From NCBI GenBank assembly GCA_029891385.1, contig CM057226.1:91272977-91336976 (forward strand): DNA of 64,000 nucleotides, read 5' to 3'. This DNA is from Erythroxylum novogranatense. Its lineage: Eukaryota; Streptophyta; Magnoliopsida; Malpighiales; Erythroxylaceae. Position 1 is the first letter of the stretch, and each line of letters starts with the position of its first letter. Position numbers and translations under genes: made by a program. The notes beneath the pieces are model-generated. The model saw only the letters and a program-made list of their open reading frames with translations. It searched no databases and had not been told where the DNA came from. This document shows positions 22,433-32,562 of this stretch, one piece after another.

Positions 22433-23218
22433 TTCGATCTTCTCTGGATTAGCTTCAATCCCCCGCTGAGTAATCATGAACCCCAGGAATTTTTCGGATG
22501 CCACACCCAAGACGCATTTTTCTGGGTTCAACTTCATCTGAAATTTGTTAAGGGTCTGGAAGACTTCTTTGAGATCTTCCACGTGCTCGGCGGCCGTCTT
22601 ACTCTTGACCACCATATCGTCCATATAGACCTCAACAAATCGACCGATCTGTTTCTTAAAAACCTCCATGACGAGCCACTGATAAGTAGCCCTCTCATTC
22701 TTCAAGCCGAACGGCATTACTTGATAGCAATATGTGCCCTGGTCAGTTATAAAAGTAGTCTTTTCTTCGTCTTTGAGACTCATTTGAATTTGATGGTAGC
22801 CCGAGAAAGCGTCCAAAAAGCTGAGAAGTTCATGTCCAGAGGTGGAGTCTACTAACTGGTCGATCTTGGGTAAGGGGAAACTGTCTTTTGGGCACGCTTT
22901 GTTTAGATCAGTGAAGTCAATACACATTCTCCACTTTTCGTTCTTCTTCTTCACCAATACCACATTGGCGAGCCATTCGGGGTACTTGACCTCTCGGATG
23001 AACCCAGCTTCGAGTAATTTATCTATTTCTTTCTCGATTACCTCCTGTCGCTCCTTCTCGTGCCATCGTTTCTTTTGTCTAACCGGCTTGCAATCTTTTC
23101 GGATACCGAGAGAGTGCGATGCGACCGATCGGGATATTCCAAGCATGTCGCTTGGTACCCAGGTGAAGACCTATCTGTTTTCTACCAAGCAGTCCGTGAT
23201 TTCTTTAACTAGGTCTTT
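22433..23218 (-). pseudogene. Tat reverse transcriptase
   Basis: RT fingers and palm: KKKNEKWRMCIDFTDLNKAC, LDAFSGYHQIQM, FGLKNERATYQ, and the catalytic YMDDMVVKS with both Asp present, then FLGFMITQRGIEANPEKI where solo LTR B interrupts. Two stops lie upstream, at about 23161-23163 and 23219-23221, separating RT from protease. RT copies element RNA to cDNA. The catalytic box is intact, but insertion and stops prevent a full protein. Confidence 0.9.
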
Positions 23219-24887
23219 CTAGAGCTCGGAACCTAGATTTGTGAATTTGGAACGGTTGGCTTCATCCAGTATGACCCGTTGCGTTTCCTCCACTGGGTTC
23301 ATTCTCTCTGTCTCCTCATCGGCTCTCACATCAAGAGAGCTCGTCAAGATTACCACCCCGTCTAGTATTTTTGTTTCCGCTAAGTAACACTCCCTAGCGA
23401 TTCTCTGCTGACCCATTACAATACCGATTCCATGGGGCGTTGGGAATTTCATCGCTTGGTAGTAAGTAGAGACGACCGCTTTAAGGGCATTTTGAGTGGC
23501 TCGCCCAATTATCGCATTGTACGCCCCTTGAAACTTTACAACTAAGAACTCAACGTCCTTCTCTATTTGACGCGGCTTTTGCCCGAACTTCACTTTCAAA
23601 TAGACCTGGGCAAACAGGTAGGCTGATGCTTCAGTTACCCCTTTGATAGGTCCTTCTATAGGTAGTAGTCGATCCTCCGGTACCTCCATCTGTTTGAAGG
23701 CATCATAATACAACAAGTTGACCGAGCTTCCCGTATCAATCATTACCCGCTTCACCTCGTTGCCGTTCATATTCAGATCTACAACGAGCGCGTAGTCATG
23801 AGGACAACTTACACCGTCAAGGTCAGACTCGTCGAGCGATATCATCCCATCGTTCTTCTTCTTTCTTTTGGCCGACAAGTCATCGCCGACCTGCCTGGCA
23901 TATCTCTTTCTTCCTTTAGCAGTGGATCCCCCTACTGCATTTCCACCAAATATCATGTTAATGTCCCTCACCGGTCGGTCATCTTGTTGCCCAGTGTTCC
24001 CATCGTCTCTTGCCCTGGATCGTCCCCTTACTTCACGTCGATCGTCTACATTCGCATTCTGCCTCCCTCCATCATTTCTATCATTTCGCCTCCAGGGCTG
24101 TCGCCTGTTGTCGGGCCGATTGGTCCTATTCTCGTTAACTCGATCGACATTTTGTCTGTGCTTTACAAATCGACCCAGTCTTCCCCTTTGGATGAGGAAT
24201 TCGATCTCTCTTTTCAATTGCCAGCAATCTTCCGTGTCATGACCGATGTCTTTGTAGAAATGGCAAAATAAATCGGGGTCCCTATCCTTGGAGGGAGTCT
24301 TCATCTTATTGGGTTCTCGGATATATTCCCCATCAGCTCTCATGGCCACCAGTACTTCTGCATATCGTCTGTTGAGCGGGGTGAATTCCTGTCGATATCC
24401 CTGTCGATCGATCGGTTTTCTCCAGTTCGACTGGCCTTTCTGTCGCTTGTGCGAGCCACTCGCTCTGTCATTTGGCGAGCGATCATCCGTCCTACGCTTC
24501 GTATTTTTCAACACTTCTTCGAGCTGAATGTACTTATCCACCCTGTTTCTTATTTCCTGAATGGATCGGGGCTAATCGAGGGCTAATGACTTTTTGAACT
24601 CTTCATCCCTCATGTTGTTCATAAGCGCTGCCAACATGGACGAGCAAGTGAGGTCGGGGACCTCGACCACTTCATTATTAAACCGAGTGATGAATTCCCG
24701 CAAGCTTTCATTCTGCCCTTGGGTCAATTGCATCACCTCCAAGGCCGTCTTCTGTGGTCGCTTACTTGTAGCGAATTGATTGAGGAATAGTGACCTAAAG
24801 TCCTCAAAGCATGTGATACAGCTCGGAGGTAAGCTATTGAACCGTCGTCGAGCTCCCTCTTGAAAGGTCGTACAGAAAGCCTTACAC
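23219..24887 (-). pseudogene. Tat gag C-terminal half and protease
   Basis: Frame 24541-23219 is open for 440 codons, and the same frame extends to the DNA-transposon insertion at 24891 past one TAG near 24570. Gag matrix/capsid residues come first (ATSKRPQKTALEVMQLTQGQ). A zinc-knuckle-like motif follows (CHFYKDIGHDTEDC) with an Arg/Asn/Asp-rich linker, then aspartic protease with active site MIDTGSSVNLLYYDAF and the downstream NAIIGRATQNAL motif. The protease active site looks intact. Gag packages RNA, and the protease cleaves the polyprotein. Confidence 0.85.
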
Positions 24888-24890
24888 TAA

Positions 24891-26570
24891 GGGCCTGTTT
24901 GGTTGGATGTTAATTAATGTAATGGAATGGAAGGGAATGGAAGGGTTTATAATGGAATGGAATGTAATATAGTAAAAAGTTGTTTGGCAAGGATGGAAGG
25001 GTTCATAATGTAATGTAGTGAAACATTGTTTGGAAGATGGATGGAATGGAATGGAATGTATAATAAATGACTTTTATACCCTTTATATTAAAATGGTTGT
25101 TGTAATAGATTTATTATTTTATTATTAATTATATAAAATATTAGTATTAATTATTTAATATATTTTATTTTATTTTATGTGATTTATATTAAAATAATTT
25201 AGTTATATAAAATATATACAAACAATTAAAGAATATTTTTTTACATATTTTCTATTTTCATTAATAAACTTTTTATTAAATTTATTATTAATTGTATACA
25301 ATTTATTATTAATTATTTAAAATATTATTATTAATTATTTAATATATTTTATTTTATTTTATTATATTCCAGAGATTTATATATAAAAATATTTTATTTT
25401 TATTTTCATTTATATAGAAATATATACAAACAATTAAAGAATAACTTTTAAATATATTTTCTATTTTCATTAATAAAAATTTATTTATTTATTAATTATA
25501 TACAATTTATTATTAATTATATAAAATTATTATTATTAATTATTTAATAAATTTTATTATATTAAATTTTATTTATATAAAAATTTATTTATTTATTTTA
25601 TTTATATAGAAATATATAGAAATAAGAATAATTTTTAATATATTTTATTAATGAAAATAGAAAATATATAAAATTATTATTTAATTATTTTATATATTTC
25701 TATATAAATAAAATAAATAAGTAAATGTTAAATATACAATTTTATATTTTATTATAAAATATATATAATTTATTATTAATAATATAAAATATTATTATTA
25801 ATTATATAATAAAATTTATTATATTAAATATTAATATATACATACAAGAATAATTTTAATATATTTTTTATTAATGAAAATCGAAAATATATAAAATTAT
25901 TATTTAATTATTTTATATATTTCTATATAAATAAAATAAATAAATAAATGTTATATATAAAAGTTTATATTTTATTATAAAATATATATAATTTATTATT
26001 AATAATATAAAATATTATTATTAATTATTTAATAAAATTTATTATATTAAATATTAATATATACAAACAAAAATAATTTTAATATATTTTTATTAATGAA
26101 AATCAAAATATATAAAATTATTATTTAATTGTTTTATATATTTCTATATAAATAAAATAAATAAATAAATTTTAAATATAAAATTTATATTTTATATTTT
26201 ATTATTAAATATAAATAATTTATTATTAATAATATGAAAATATTATTATTAATTATTTAATAAAATTTATTATATTAAATATTACTATATTCTATTTGAT
26301 ATATTAATATTATGATTTGGTCAGAGTTGATATTAAGAAGAATTATTGAGGTTATATTAGGTAGTATGCATTTATTATGTTACGTTTCATCCTAAACCCC
26401 CCAAATTGAAGGTTTCTTATTTTCACTGTTTAGGATGGAATGGAACGTAACATGAAACCCTCCGCTTCCATCCCATTCCATTCCATTCCATTATGAAACC
26501 TTCAAACAAACGATGGAAGTGTATTACATTCCATTCCATTCCATCCCTAACCCTCGAAACAAACAAAGCC
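24891..26570. mobile_element. Non-autonomous DNA transposon with TAA target duplication (Harbinger-like)
   Basis: 1680 bp inserted in Tat gag, flanked by TAA on both sides (24888-24890 and 26571-26573). Terminal inverted repeats are imperfect: GGGCCTGTTTGGTTGG on the left, GGCTTTGTTTGTTTCG on the right read inward. Both ends then carry subterminal GGAATGGAATGG runs in mirror orientation. The interior is extremely AT-rich, holds no transposase, and contains 222-bp direct repeats and inverted copies of an ATTTTCTATTTTCATTAA motif. A 3-bp TAA duplication with GGGCCTGTTTGG-type ends fits PIF/Harbinger (Tourist-like) elements. A hAT assignment is less likely because no 8-bp duplication exists. Confidence 0.8.
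25640..26300. repeat. 222-bp direct repeats inside the DNA transposon
   Basis: The motif TTAATGAAAAT recurs at about 25649, 25872 and 26094, each followed by nearly the same AT-rich 222-bp sequence. Inverted-orientation relatives (TTTTCATTAATAAA) lie at about 25258 and 25465, so the left and right halves of the transposon could fold on each other. Confidence 0.8.
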
Positions 26571-26573
26571 TAA

Positions 26574-27227
26574 ATGGCGTCTGGAACGCAGTGTAGATTC
26601 ATCATCGACTGGAAGTGCTGTAGGTGGTCCAAGGGATCGGTCTTTCTAGTATATTTTTCGAGCGTCGGTATTTTGGTGCCAGGCGCCGGGAGGCTATCCA
26701 AAATTGCCGGAGTAAAGGGAGAGCTATACTGAGTTGTTGGGCGATCCGGGCGGAAGCTCATGGCTGCATTGATCTGATCGTCCACGATTTTTTCTAGGGC
26801 TTCAGCAGGGTGGCGATCGGTCGTTATACTAGTCGGTCGTGCGGACGACTGCTGTTGTGCCTGTCGAGATTGTAAAATCTGGCGAATCAACAGATCAGTC
26901 GCTTCTTCGATCTGTTTTCGGGTAAGGGAGGTGTGCACAGGTGCAAGAGGATCTACATGTGATTGGTGCTGGAGATTCGGGGGCATGTTGATTCCAGCGT
27001 TATCTTCCAAGGCTACGCTCTGTTCTTCTTGTTCCAAGTTTTGAGGTTGCGGTTGATCATTCGGGTCCGAAGACTACGTGTTGGAAACATGATGTGCCGG
27101 CAGTAGGGTTGCAGGTAGCTGCAAACCCATCCGTTGTAACGCCAGAGCCGCAACAACGGCTATATCAGGGTTAGTTGCTGCCGCCTGACTTATCTGCGTG
27201 TTTTTGGATGTGGTGCCCTGATGTCGG
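26574..27227 (-). pseudogene. Tat gag N-terminal half
   Basis: The minus frame open from 27037 to the insertion contains the Gln/Pro-rich Gag N-terminus and the start of the Gag core (KYTRKTDPLDHLQHFQSMM). The frame extends upstream across one TAG near 27071-27073 toward the primer site, so the original start lay further right. The core resumes on the other side of the DNA transposon in the same phase. Gag forms the virus-like particle. Confidence 0.75.
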
Positions 27228-27245
27228 GCCCCACGGTTGGTGCCA
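27228..27245 (-). other. Tat element primer binding site
   Basis: On the minus strand TGGCACCAACCGTGGGGC begins two bases after the 5' LTR. It starts with TGG, complementary to the universal tRNA CCA end, and resembles the site used by other Tat elements with some base changes. The matching tRNA cannot be named from this sequence alone. Confidence 0.65.
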
Positions 27246-27247
27246 AT

Positions 27248-27677
27248 TGGTTCAGCCTAGTTCTGGCGTGGCTGCACGTTGCCGTTTGGATCCATGGAAT
27301 CGACTGTTGAACACGAGAATTCCGACTTGAAGGTTCTTGCAAAACAAGAAAGGCACGTCGGGGGTTATTTCCCGATCAGCCCCTTCGACGCTCAAGTTAG
27401 TCTTTTGGTGAAGGTGAGATCGCTATAAGTAGAGAGAACTAGGGTTATGATCACACACCTCCATTATGGCAGAGTCGTACCTTATATATGGAGCAGGTGC
27501 TAGGTTTAAGTCTTTACGTCTGCATGGGAGACTTCCACCCACGAATGGATTGTGGAGACGTGGACTGGGTCTAGGCTTAGCTTAGTCGATAGACGTCAGA
27601 CCAATCCTTGGGAGATGGACCGATTGGGCCATGAGTTGTTATGACTGAATTTAGGTCCAGCACGACCGACCTGACCA
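27248..27677 (-). repeat. Tat element 5' LTR
   Basis: 430 bp, partner of 10410-10843, with about 24 substitutions by hand count. Following bases AATCG match the left target duplication AATTG in four of five positions. On the minus strand it carries a TATATAAGG promoter motif near 27481-27489 (also present in the other LTR near 10650). Confidence 0.9.
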
Positions 27678-27901
27678 AATCGCATAAAATCACGTAAGTA
27701 AAGATTTAAAGTCTTAGTTCCAGAAAGCTAAAGTAATCATATGAAAAAAAATAAGTAAATCGAGAAATAAAGATTAAAAAACAAACCAATAATAGAGAAA
27801 AAGGGTTAGTTAATCATTATAATCAAAATTCTCAATAGTTTGCATAACTTCATTTATAAATAGAAAAATTATAACACAAATTATATCTGATTATACAACA
27901 T

Positions 27902-27945
27902 TTGCATTAGATAAATACTCAATATATGATATTTATCTAATGCAA
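27902..27945. repeat. Perfect 16-bp hairpin
   Basis: TTGCATTAGATAAATA at 27902-27917 is perfectly complementary to 27930-27945 with a 12-base loop. No T-run or gene end accompanies it, so it is not a terminator. It could be a tiny foldback element or chance in AT-rich DNA. Confidence 0.9.
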
Positions 27946-27989
27946 CAAAAGTGTTTTAAAATAATAATAATAAATAAATAAAATCAAAA

Positions 27990-28450
27990 AATGTCTGGGT
28001 GGTGCGTTGTTGCTGGTGCGTGGGAGAGGAGAGGGGCATGTGTAGTGGAACTGTTGGTGAGGTGTGAAGAGGTTGCTGCATTGGTTTAAGGGGGGCCTGT
28101 TGGGTTGTGGCGTGGGTGGTGTACTGTGGCTAGTATGAGTGGAGGTTGAAATATGTTGGACCTGTTGGTGGGTCTGCTTTCTTAACGGTGGAGGCGTAGA
28201 GTGCGCTGCATGGTTTTGTGCGTGGGTGATGGGTGGGTGTGGTGCGTGAATGATGGTTGTTGTTTGTTCTTTCAAAATATGAAGTAAGCAGATTAGCGAG
28301 TGTTGTCGCGTGGGTGGGGAGAAGGTTGTGTGTTGGTGCACTGTTGGTCTGTGAGTTAGGAGGGGGACTGTTGCTATGTGTGGCGTGTGTGGGTGAATGC
28401 CGGAGGTGAGCTTTTTGGGTTTGTGTCTTTTGAACATTCTCGCAAAGAAG
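27990..28450 (-). other. GT/CA strand-asymmetric block with open frame
   Basis: The plus strand is G/T-rich and the minus strand C/A-rich for about 450 bases, abruptly different from its AT-rich neighbours. The minus strand is open for 166 codons (28437-27937), encoding a Pro/His/Thr-rich peptide with no recognisable motif. Its composition alone explains the lack of stop codons (few T-A-A/G combinations on a CA-rich strand). It may be a low-complexity tail of the adjacent retroelement. Confidence 0.4.
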
Positions 28451-28792
28451 AAACAGGGTAGTGGGGTTTTTTTTAAATAAATAAATAATAATAAAGTAAA
28501 AAGGGAAATAACAAAATAAAGGGAAAATATTTACATTTTTTATTTTTTTAAATGGGATATTAGAGTATCAATCCATGACACTAAATCGCATAAGGCCAGT
28601 ACAAGCCTTATAAGATTTAGTAGTCTGAAATTTTTTAGATCTCTTTTTCCCTTAAGCCAATAAATTTATGTTTCAAAACAAACAAATGAATCAAAGAAAG
28701 AATTAAAACAAAATAAAAAACTATTATATTTTGGGTTGCCTCCCGAAAAGTGCAATTGTTAATGTCGTTATGCTCGACAGAGCAGGTTCTTC

Positions 28793-29847
28793 TCAAACTT
28801 CTTCATATGATGAAAGTTCTAAATCAACATTTACCACACTGGAAACCATCATCTCCTCATAAAATGGTTTCAATCTATATCTATTAACCTTAAAAATCTT
28901 TTCGATCTTTAAACTTTTTATTTCCACTGCACCATGAGAAAAGATATTAGCGATAACAAATGAACCAAGCCATCTAGAACGTAACTTACCTGGCATAGCT
29001 TTAATTGAGAATTATACAATAACACTTTTTGTCCTATCTTAAATTGTTTCCTCAAGATCATATTATTGTGGAACAACTTGGTTTCTCTTTGTAAATTTTC
29101 GAATTTTCGTAAACATCCAACCTTATTTCCTTTAGCTTTTATAATTGCAAGTTCTTTTCCTCTCCAACTTTTGCCAAATCCATTTTGCAACGTTGCACCA
29201 CCCAATAGGCTCTATGTTCAATTTCTACCGGTAAATCGCAAGCTTTACCGAAAACTAATCGATAAGGAGACATTTCTATCGGTGTCTTGTAAGTTGTATG
29301 GTATGCCCATCAACCAAAGAGCATCATCCAATCATAAACTCCAATCCTTTCAACTAGGATTTGCAATCTTTTCTAAGATGGATTTCACCTCTTTATTTGA
29401 TACTTTTACTTGTCCGTTCGTTTGCGGATGGTAGGTGGTGGCTACTCGATGATGCACTCCATACTTTATAAATAGCGTTGCCATAGATTTATTGAAAAAG
29501 TGACTTCTTTGATCACTAATGATGGCACGTGGGATTCCAAATGTATTAAAAACGTTAGTTTTTATAAACCCAACAATAGTTGCAAAATCGTCAGTTCTAG
29601 TTACTTTTACTACCACCCATTTGAAAACGTAATCAATAGTTAAAATTATGTAAGAAAATCCACAAGATGAAGGGAAGGGCCCCATAAACTCAATACCCCA
29701 TACATCAAATATTTCAATTATAAGAATTGGGGTTTGAGGCATTTCATTTCTATAAGATAACGTACCTATCTTTTGACACTTGTCACAAGTTTTACAGAAT
29801 ACATAAGGATCTTTAAATAAAGTCTCCCAATATAATCTACTATCCAA
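28793..29847 (-). pseudogene. Athila-like integrase
   Basis: Pieces 29847-29350 and 29205-28793. The zinc-finger tail (FCKTCDKCQKIG) is followed by the core with the first Asp (TIDYVFKW) and second Asp (AIISDQRSHF, where the usual Gly is Arg). At the Glu position the sequence reads GQVKVSNKEVK, where the family has Glu before VSN; the Lys codon is 29404-29406. The C-terminal module (KLRSRWLGSFVIAN, then FKVNRYRLKPFYE) is typical of Athila integrase. Frameshifts around 29200-29350 separate core and C-terminus. Inactive. Confidence 0.8.
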
Positions 29848-30119
29848 AACATTCCTAGCAATTTTTTTAGGGCCAAAGTGACCACTACAAGCATATTTGT
29901 GACAAAAAAACTAAGATATAATTTTGTTCATTTTCTGGCACACAATGTCGTATAATTTGGTCAGAGAAGAACTTCCATAAGAACGATTCATCCCTCACAT
30001 AATATTTTGCCTCATTTCTTATCTTTCCCTTTCTAAACTTAATAATGTAATAAGGTAAAGTTCCAATAACTAAATAATTAACCAAGTTAGCATACCATGG
30101 GACCATACTTTTTGTTTAT

Positions 30120-31500
30120 TGCTCATCAAGAAAAGTTTTGGAAATAGGTAAAATATCATCATCTCTTACTAACTTGCTCAAATGATCAACCACTAAAATT
30201 TTCACACCTTTTTGATCCTTTATTGTCAAATCAATCTCTTGAACTAGCATAATCCATTGTATCAACCTTAGTTAGACTCCTTCTTTGCCAGAAGATATTT
30301 CAATGTTGGATGATCAGAGTAAGTAATAACTTTAGAGTGGAACAGATAAGATCTAAATTTATCTGAAGCGAAAACAATTGCTAAAAGCTCTTTCTCAGTT
30401 GTAGAATAATTGCACTGTGCAACATCTTCTAGAAGCATAGAAGATAACGTGACTTCTTTTCTCAATCCTTTGGCCTAAAGCAACTCCCATTACATAGTTG
30501 CTAGCACCACACACGATGTCGAACTGGAGATCCCAATTTAGTGGTTGAATAATAGGTGTACTTGATAGTAGTGCCTTGAGTTTGTTAAAAGCTTCTTATA
30601 GTCCTTCCCAAAGTCAAATGGAACATCTTTTATAGTAACTTTGATAAAGGTATTGTAATTTTGGAAAAATATTTAATGAACCTGTGGTAAAATCCTTCAC
30701 GTCCAAGAAAAGATTGAACTTTCCTAATGTTTGTAGGGTAAGGTAAGTTCACAATTAAATCTACTTTAGCTTTATCAACTTCTATGTCCTTGGATGAAAT
30801 CATATGTCCTAAAACAATGTCTTGATCTACTATAAAGTGATATTTTTCATAATTTAAGACCAAATTTGTCTCAATGCATCATTTAAGAACCTTAAATAAA
30901 TGATTTAAATAATCATCAAATGAATCTCCATAAACAGTGAAATCATTCAAGAAAACTTCAATGCAATTCTCAATATACTCATAAAATATACTCATCATGC
31001 ATCTTTAGAATGTACCTGGAGCATTACAGAGACCGAATGACATTCGTCTAAAAGCCTATGTTCCAAAGAGACACGTGAATGTAGTCTTTTTTTTTATCCT
31101 CTTGAACAATTGCTATTTGATAGTAACCAGAAAAACTATCCAAAAAGCAAAAACATGATTTACCAGTAAGTCTTTCTAACATTTGATCCACAAAGGGTAA
31201 CGAAAAATGGTCCTTTCTAGTAGCTAAATTAAGCTTTTTAAAGTCTATGCACATTCACCACCCATTTTGCACCCTCATTGGTACCAATTCATCATTTTGG
31301 TTTTATGTCACTATCATAGCGGTTTGTTTGGGCACAACATACACTAGACTTACCCATTCACTGTCCAAGTTTGGATAAACTATATCTGCATCGAAAAGTT
31401 TTAAAATTTCTTTCATTTCCACATCTTTCATTGTTGGATTAAGTCTTCTTTATGGTTCCCATTTTGGTTTAACATTTTAGTCTAAATGAATCCTGTTCAT
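30120..31500 (-). pseudogene. Athila-like reverse transcriptase and RNase H
   Basis: RT pieces: MCIDFKKLNLATRKDHFSLP and LDSFSGYYQIAI (31254-31048), then the catalytic box EVFLNDFTVYG near 30945, where the first of the two Asp residues is Asn (codon 30945-30947), then VLNYEKYHFIVDQDIVLGHM (30863-30630). RNase H: NYSTTEKELLAIVFASDKF and TYSDHPTLKYLL (30465-30268). Frames change several times and stops are common. It would copy RNA to DNA in an active relative; here the Asp-to-Asn change alone would abolish polymerisation. Confidence 0.8.
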
Positions 31501-32139
31501 GCAAATCACCGGGCTGATTCCTTTTATGTTTGCTAAAGTCCAACCAATTGCAATTTTGTATTCTTTAAGTAGTGTAACCAAATTTTCATCTTACCCTTTA
31601 GTTAGCCTTTTTGAAATGATCCTTGGTAATGACTCTCCATAAGCTAAATATACATATTTAAGGTGATCAAATAGGGCTTTCAATTCAATCATCAGAGCTT
31701 GCAAAACAGAAGGCAACATTTTCTTGTGATTTATAGTAAGTTCAGCATTCAAAGTTTTCGAATCTATTTACATTGCTGATAATGATTTTACAACTTCACA
31801 AGTTTCATCAATTTGCTCTTTCACTTCTGATATGGCCTTAAACTCCTACTCATCTTCAATATTTTCTTCATTAAACATATCATGCTCAAATGAATCTATA
31901 ATATCCATATGATAGACAAATTGAAGATCATTAGGGTGTTTTATTGCTTCGAAAATTTTGAACTTTACTATCTCTCCACCAAACTATAGAAAGAGTACCC
32001 TCATCCACATTAATTTTCGTCTTATCAGCCTTCATAAATGGTCATCCACATTAATTTTCATCTTAGCTATCTTCATAAACGACCTATCCAATAGAATCAA
32101 AGCTGAATGTTCCATACTATCTCCATCCATTTTCAAGAT

Positions 32140-32335
32140 GTAAAAATCCACTGGAAATATTAAAAAATCAAATTAGACTAAAACATCCTCAATAACTCCA
32201 ATAGGACACACATGCGAATGATCAGTTAATTAGATTATCACATTAATTTCTTGCAAAGAATTCATATTTAAAGCTCGATAAACTGAGTATGTTATGACAT
32301 TAATAGATGCACCTAAGTCTATCATGACACGCTCA
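32140..32335 (-). pseudogene. Athila-like protease fragment
   Basis: On the minus strand the frame reads MIDLGASINVITYSVYRAL, followed by a region like SHVCPIGVIEDVLVQ, the characteristic Athila protease. The active-site triplet, usually Asp-Leu/Ser-Gly, reads Asp-Leu-Gly. In-frame stops interrupt it. The region between it and RT (31500-32140) is the poorly conserved linker, with no readable frame over 60 codons. Confidence 0.65.
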
Positions 32336-32562
32336 ATTTTTTATTACCAATAACACAAGAAAGTGTAAACATACCTGAATCTTTGCAATTTTTGGTAATT
32401 TCTTATTTATCATAGCTAATACATTCTTATCCAAAATTATTCTCTCCTTGTCCTTCAGTTTCCTTTTATTTGTGCACAACTCCTTCAAAAATTTTGCATA
32501 TTTTAGAATTTTCTTGACGGCTTCCAGAAGTGGTATATTTATTTTCACCTTTTTAAAAGTTT

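Larger units (their letters stand above)
10410..27677 (-). mobile_element. Tat-group Ty3/gypsy retrotransposon with three nested insertions
   Basis: Bounded by LTRs of 434 bp (10410-10843, 3' LTR) and 430 bp (27248-27677, 5' LTR), with near-matching target duplications AATTG/AATCG. Coding order on the minus strand is gag, protease, RT, RNase H, archaeal-type RNase H, integrase; the second RNase H is the Tat-group hallmark. Between integrase and the 3' LTR lie a 111-bp tandem array and an opposite-strand frame, as in Grande/Retand-like members. Removing two solo LTRs (2469 and 2644 bp) and a 1680-bp DNA transposon leaves about 10.5 kb. LTRs differ by about 24 substitutions plus a 4-bp indel (hand count, mostly transitions), so the copy is moderately old. 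Several in-frame stops make it non-autonomous. Confidence 0.9.
27678..28737. other. Spacer with hairpin and GT-rich block
   Basis: Lies between the Tat 5' LTR and the Athila-like coding sequence. It contains a perfect hairpin (27902-27945) and a strongly GT-rich plus-strand block (about 28000-28440). It may be the post-integrase tail of the Athila-like element, which typically is long and poorly conserved, but I found no left LTR to prove it. Confidence 0.45.

Noticed and set aside
27937..28437. Host gene in the GT-rich block
   Set aside because: Composition bias alone explains the open frame; no domain, no convincing start or promoter. Kept only as a composition feature.
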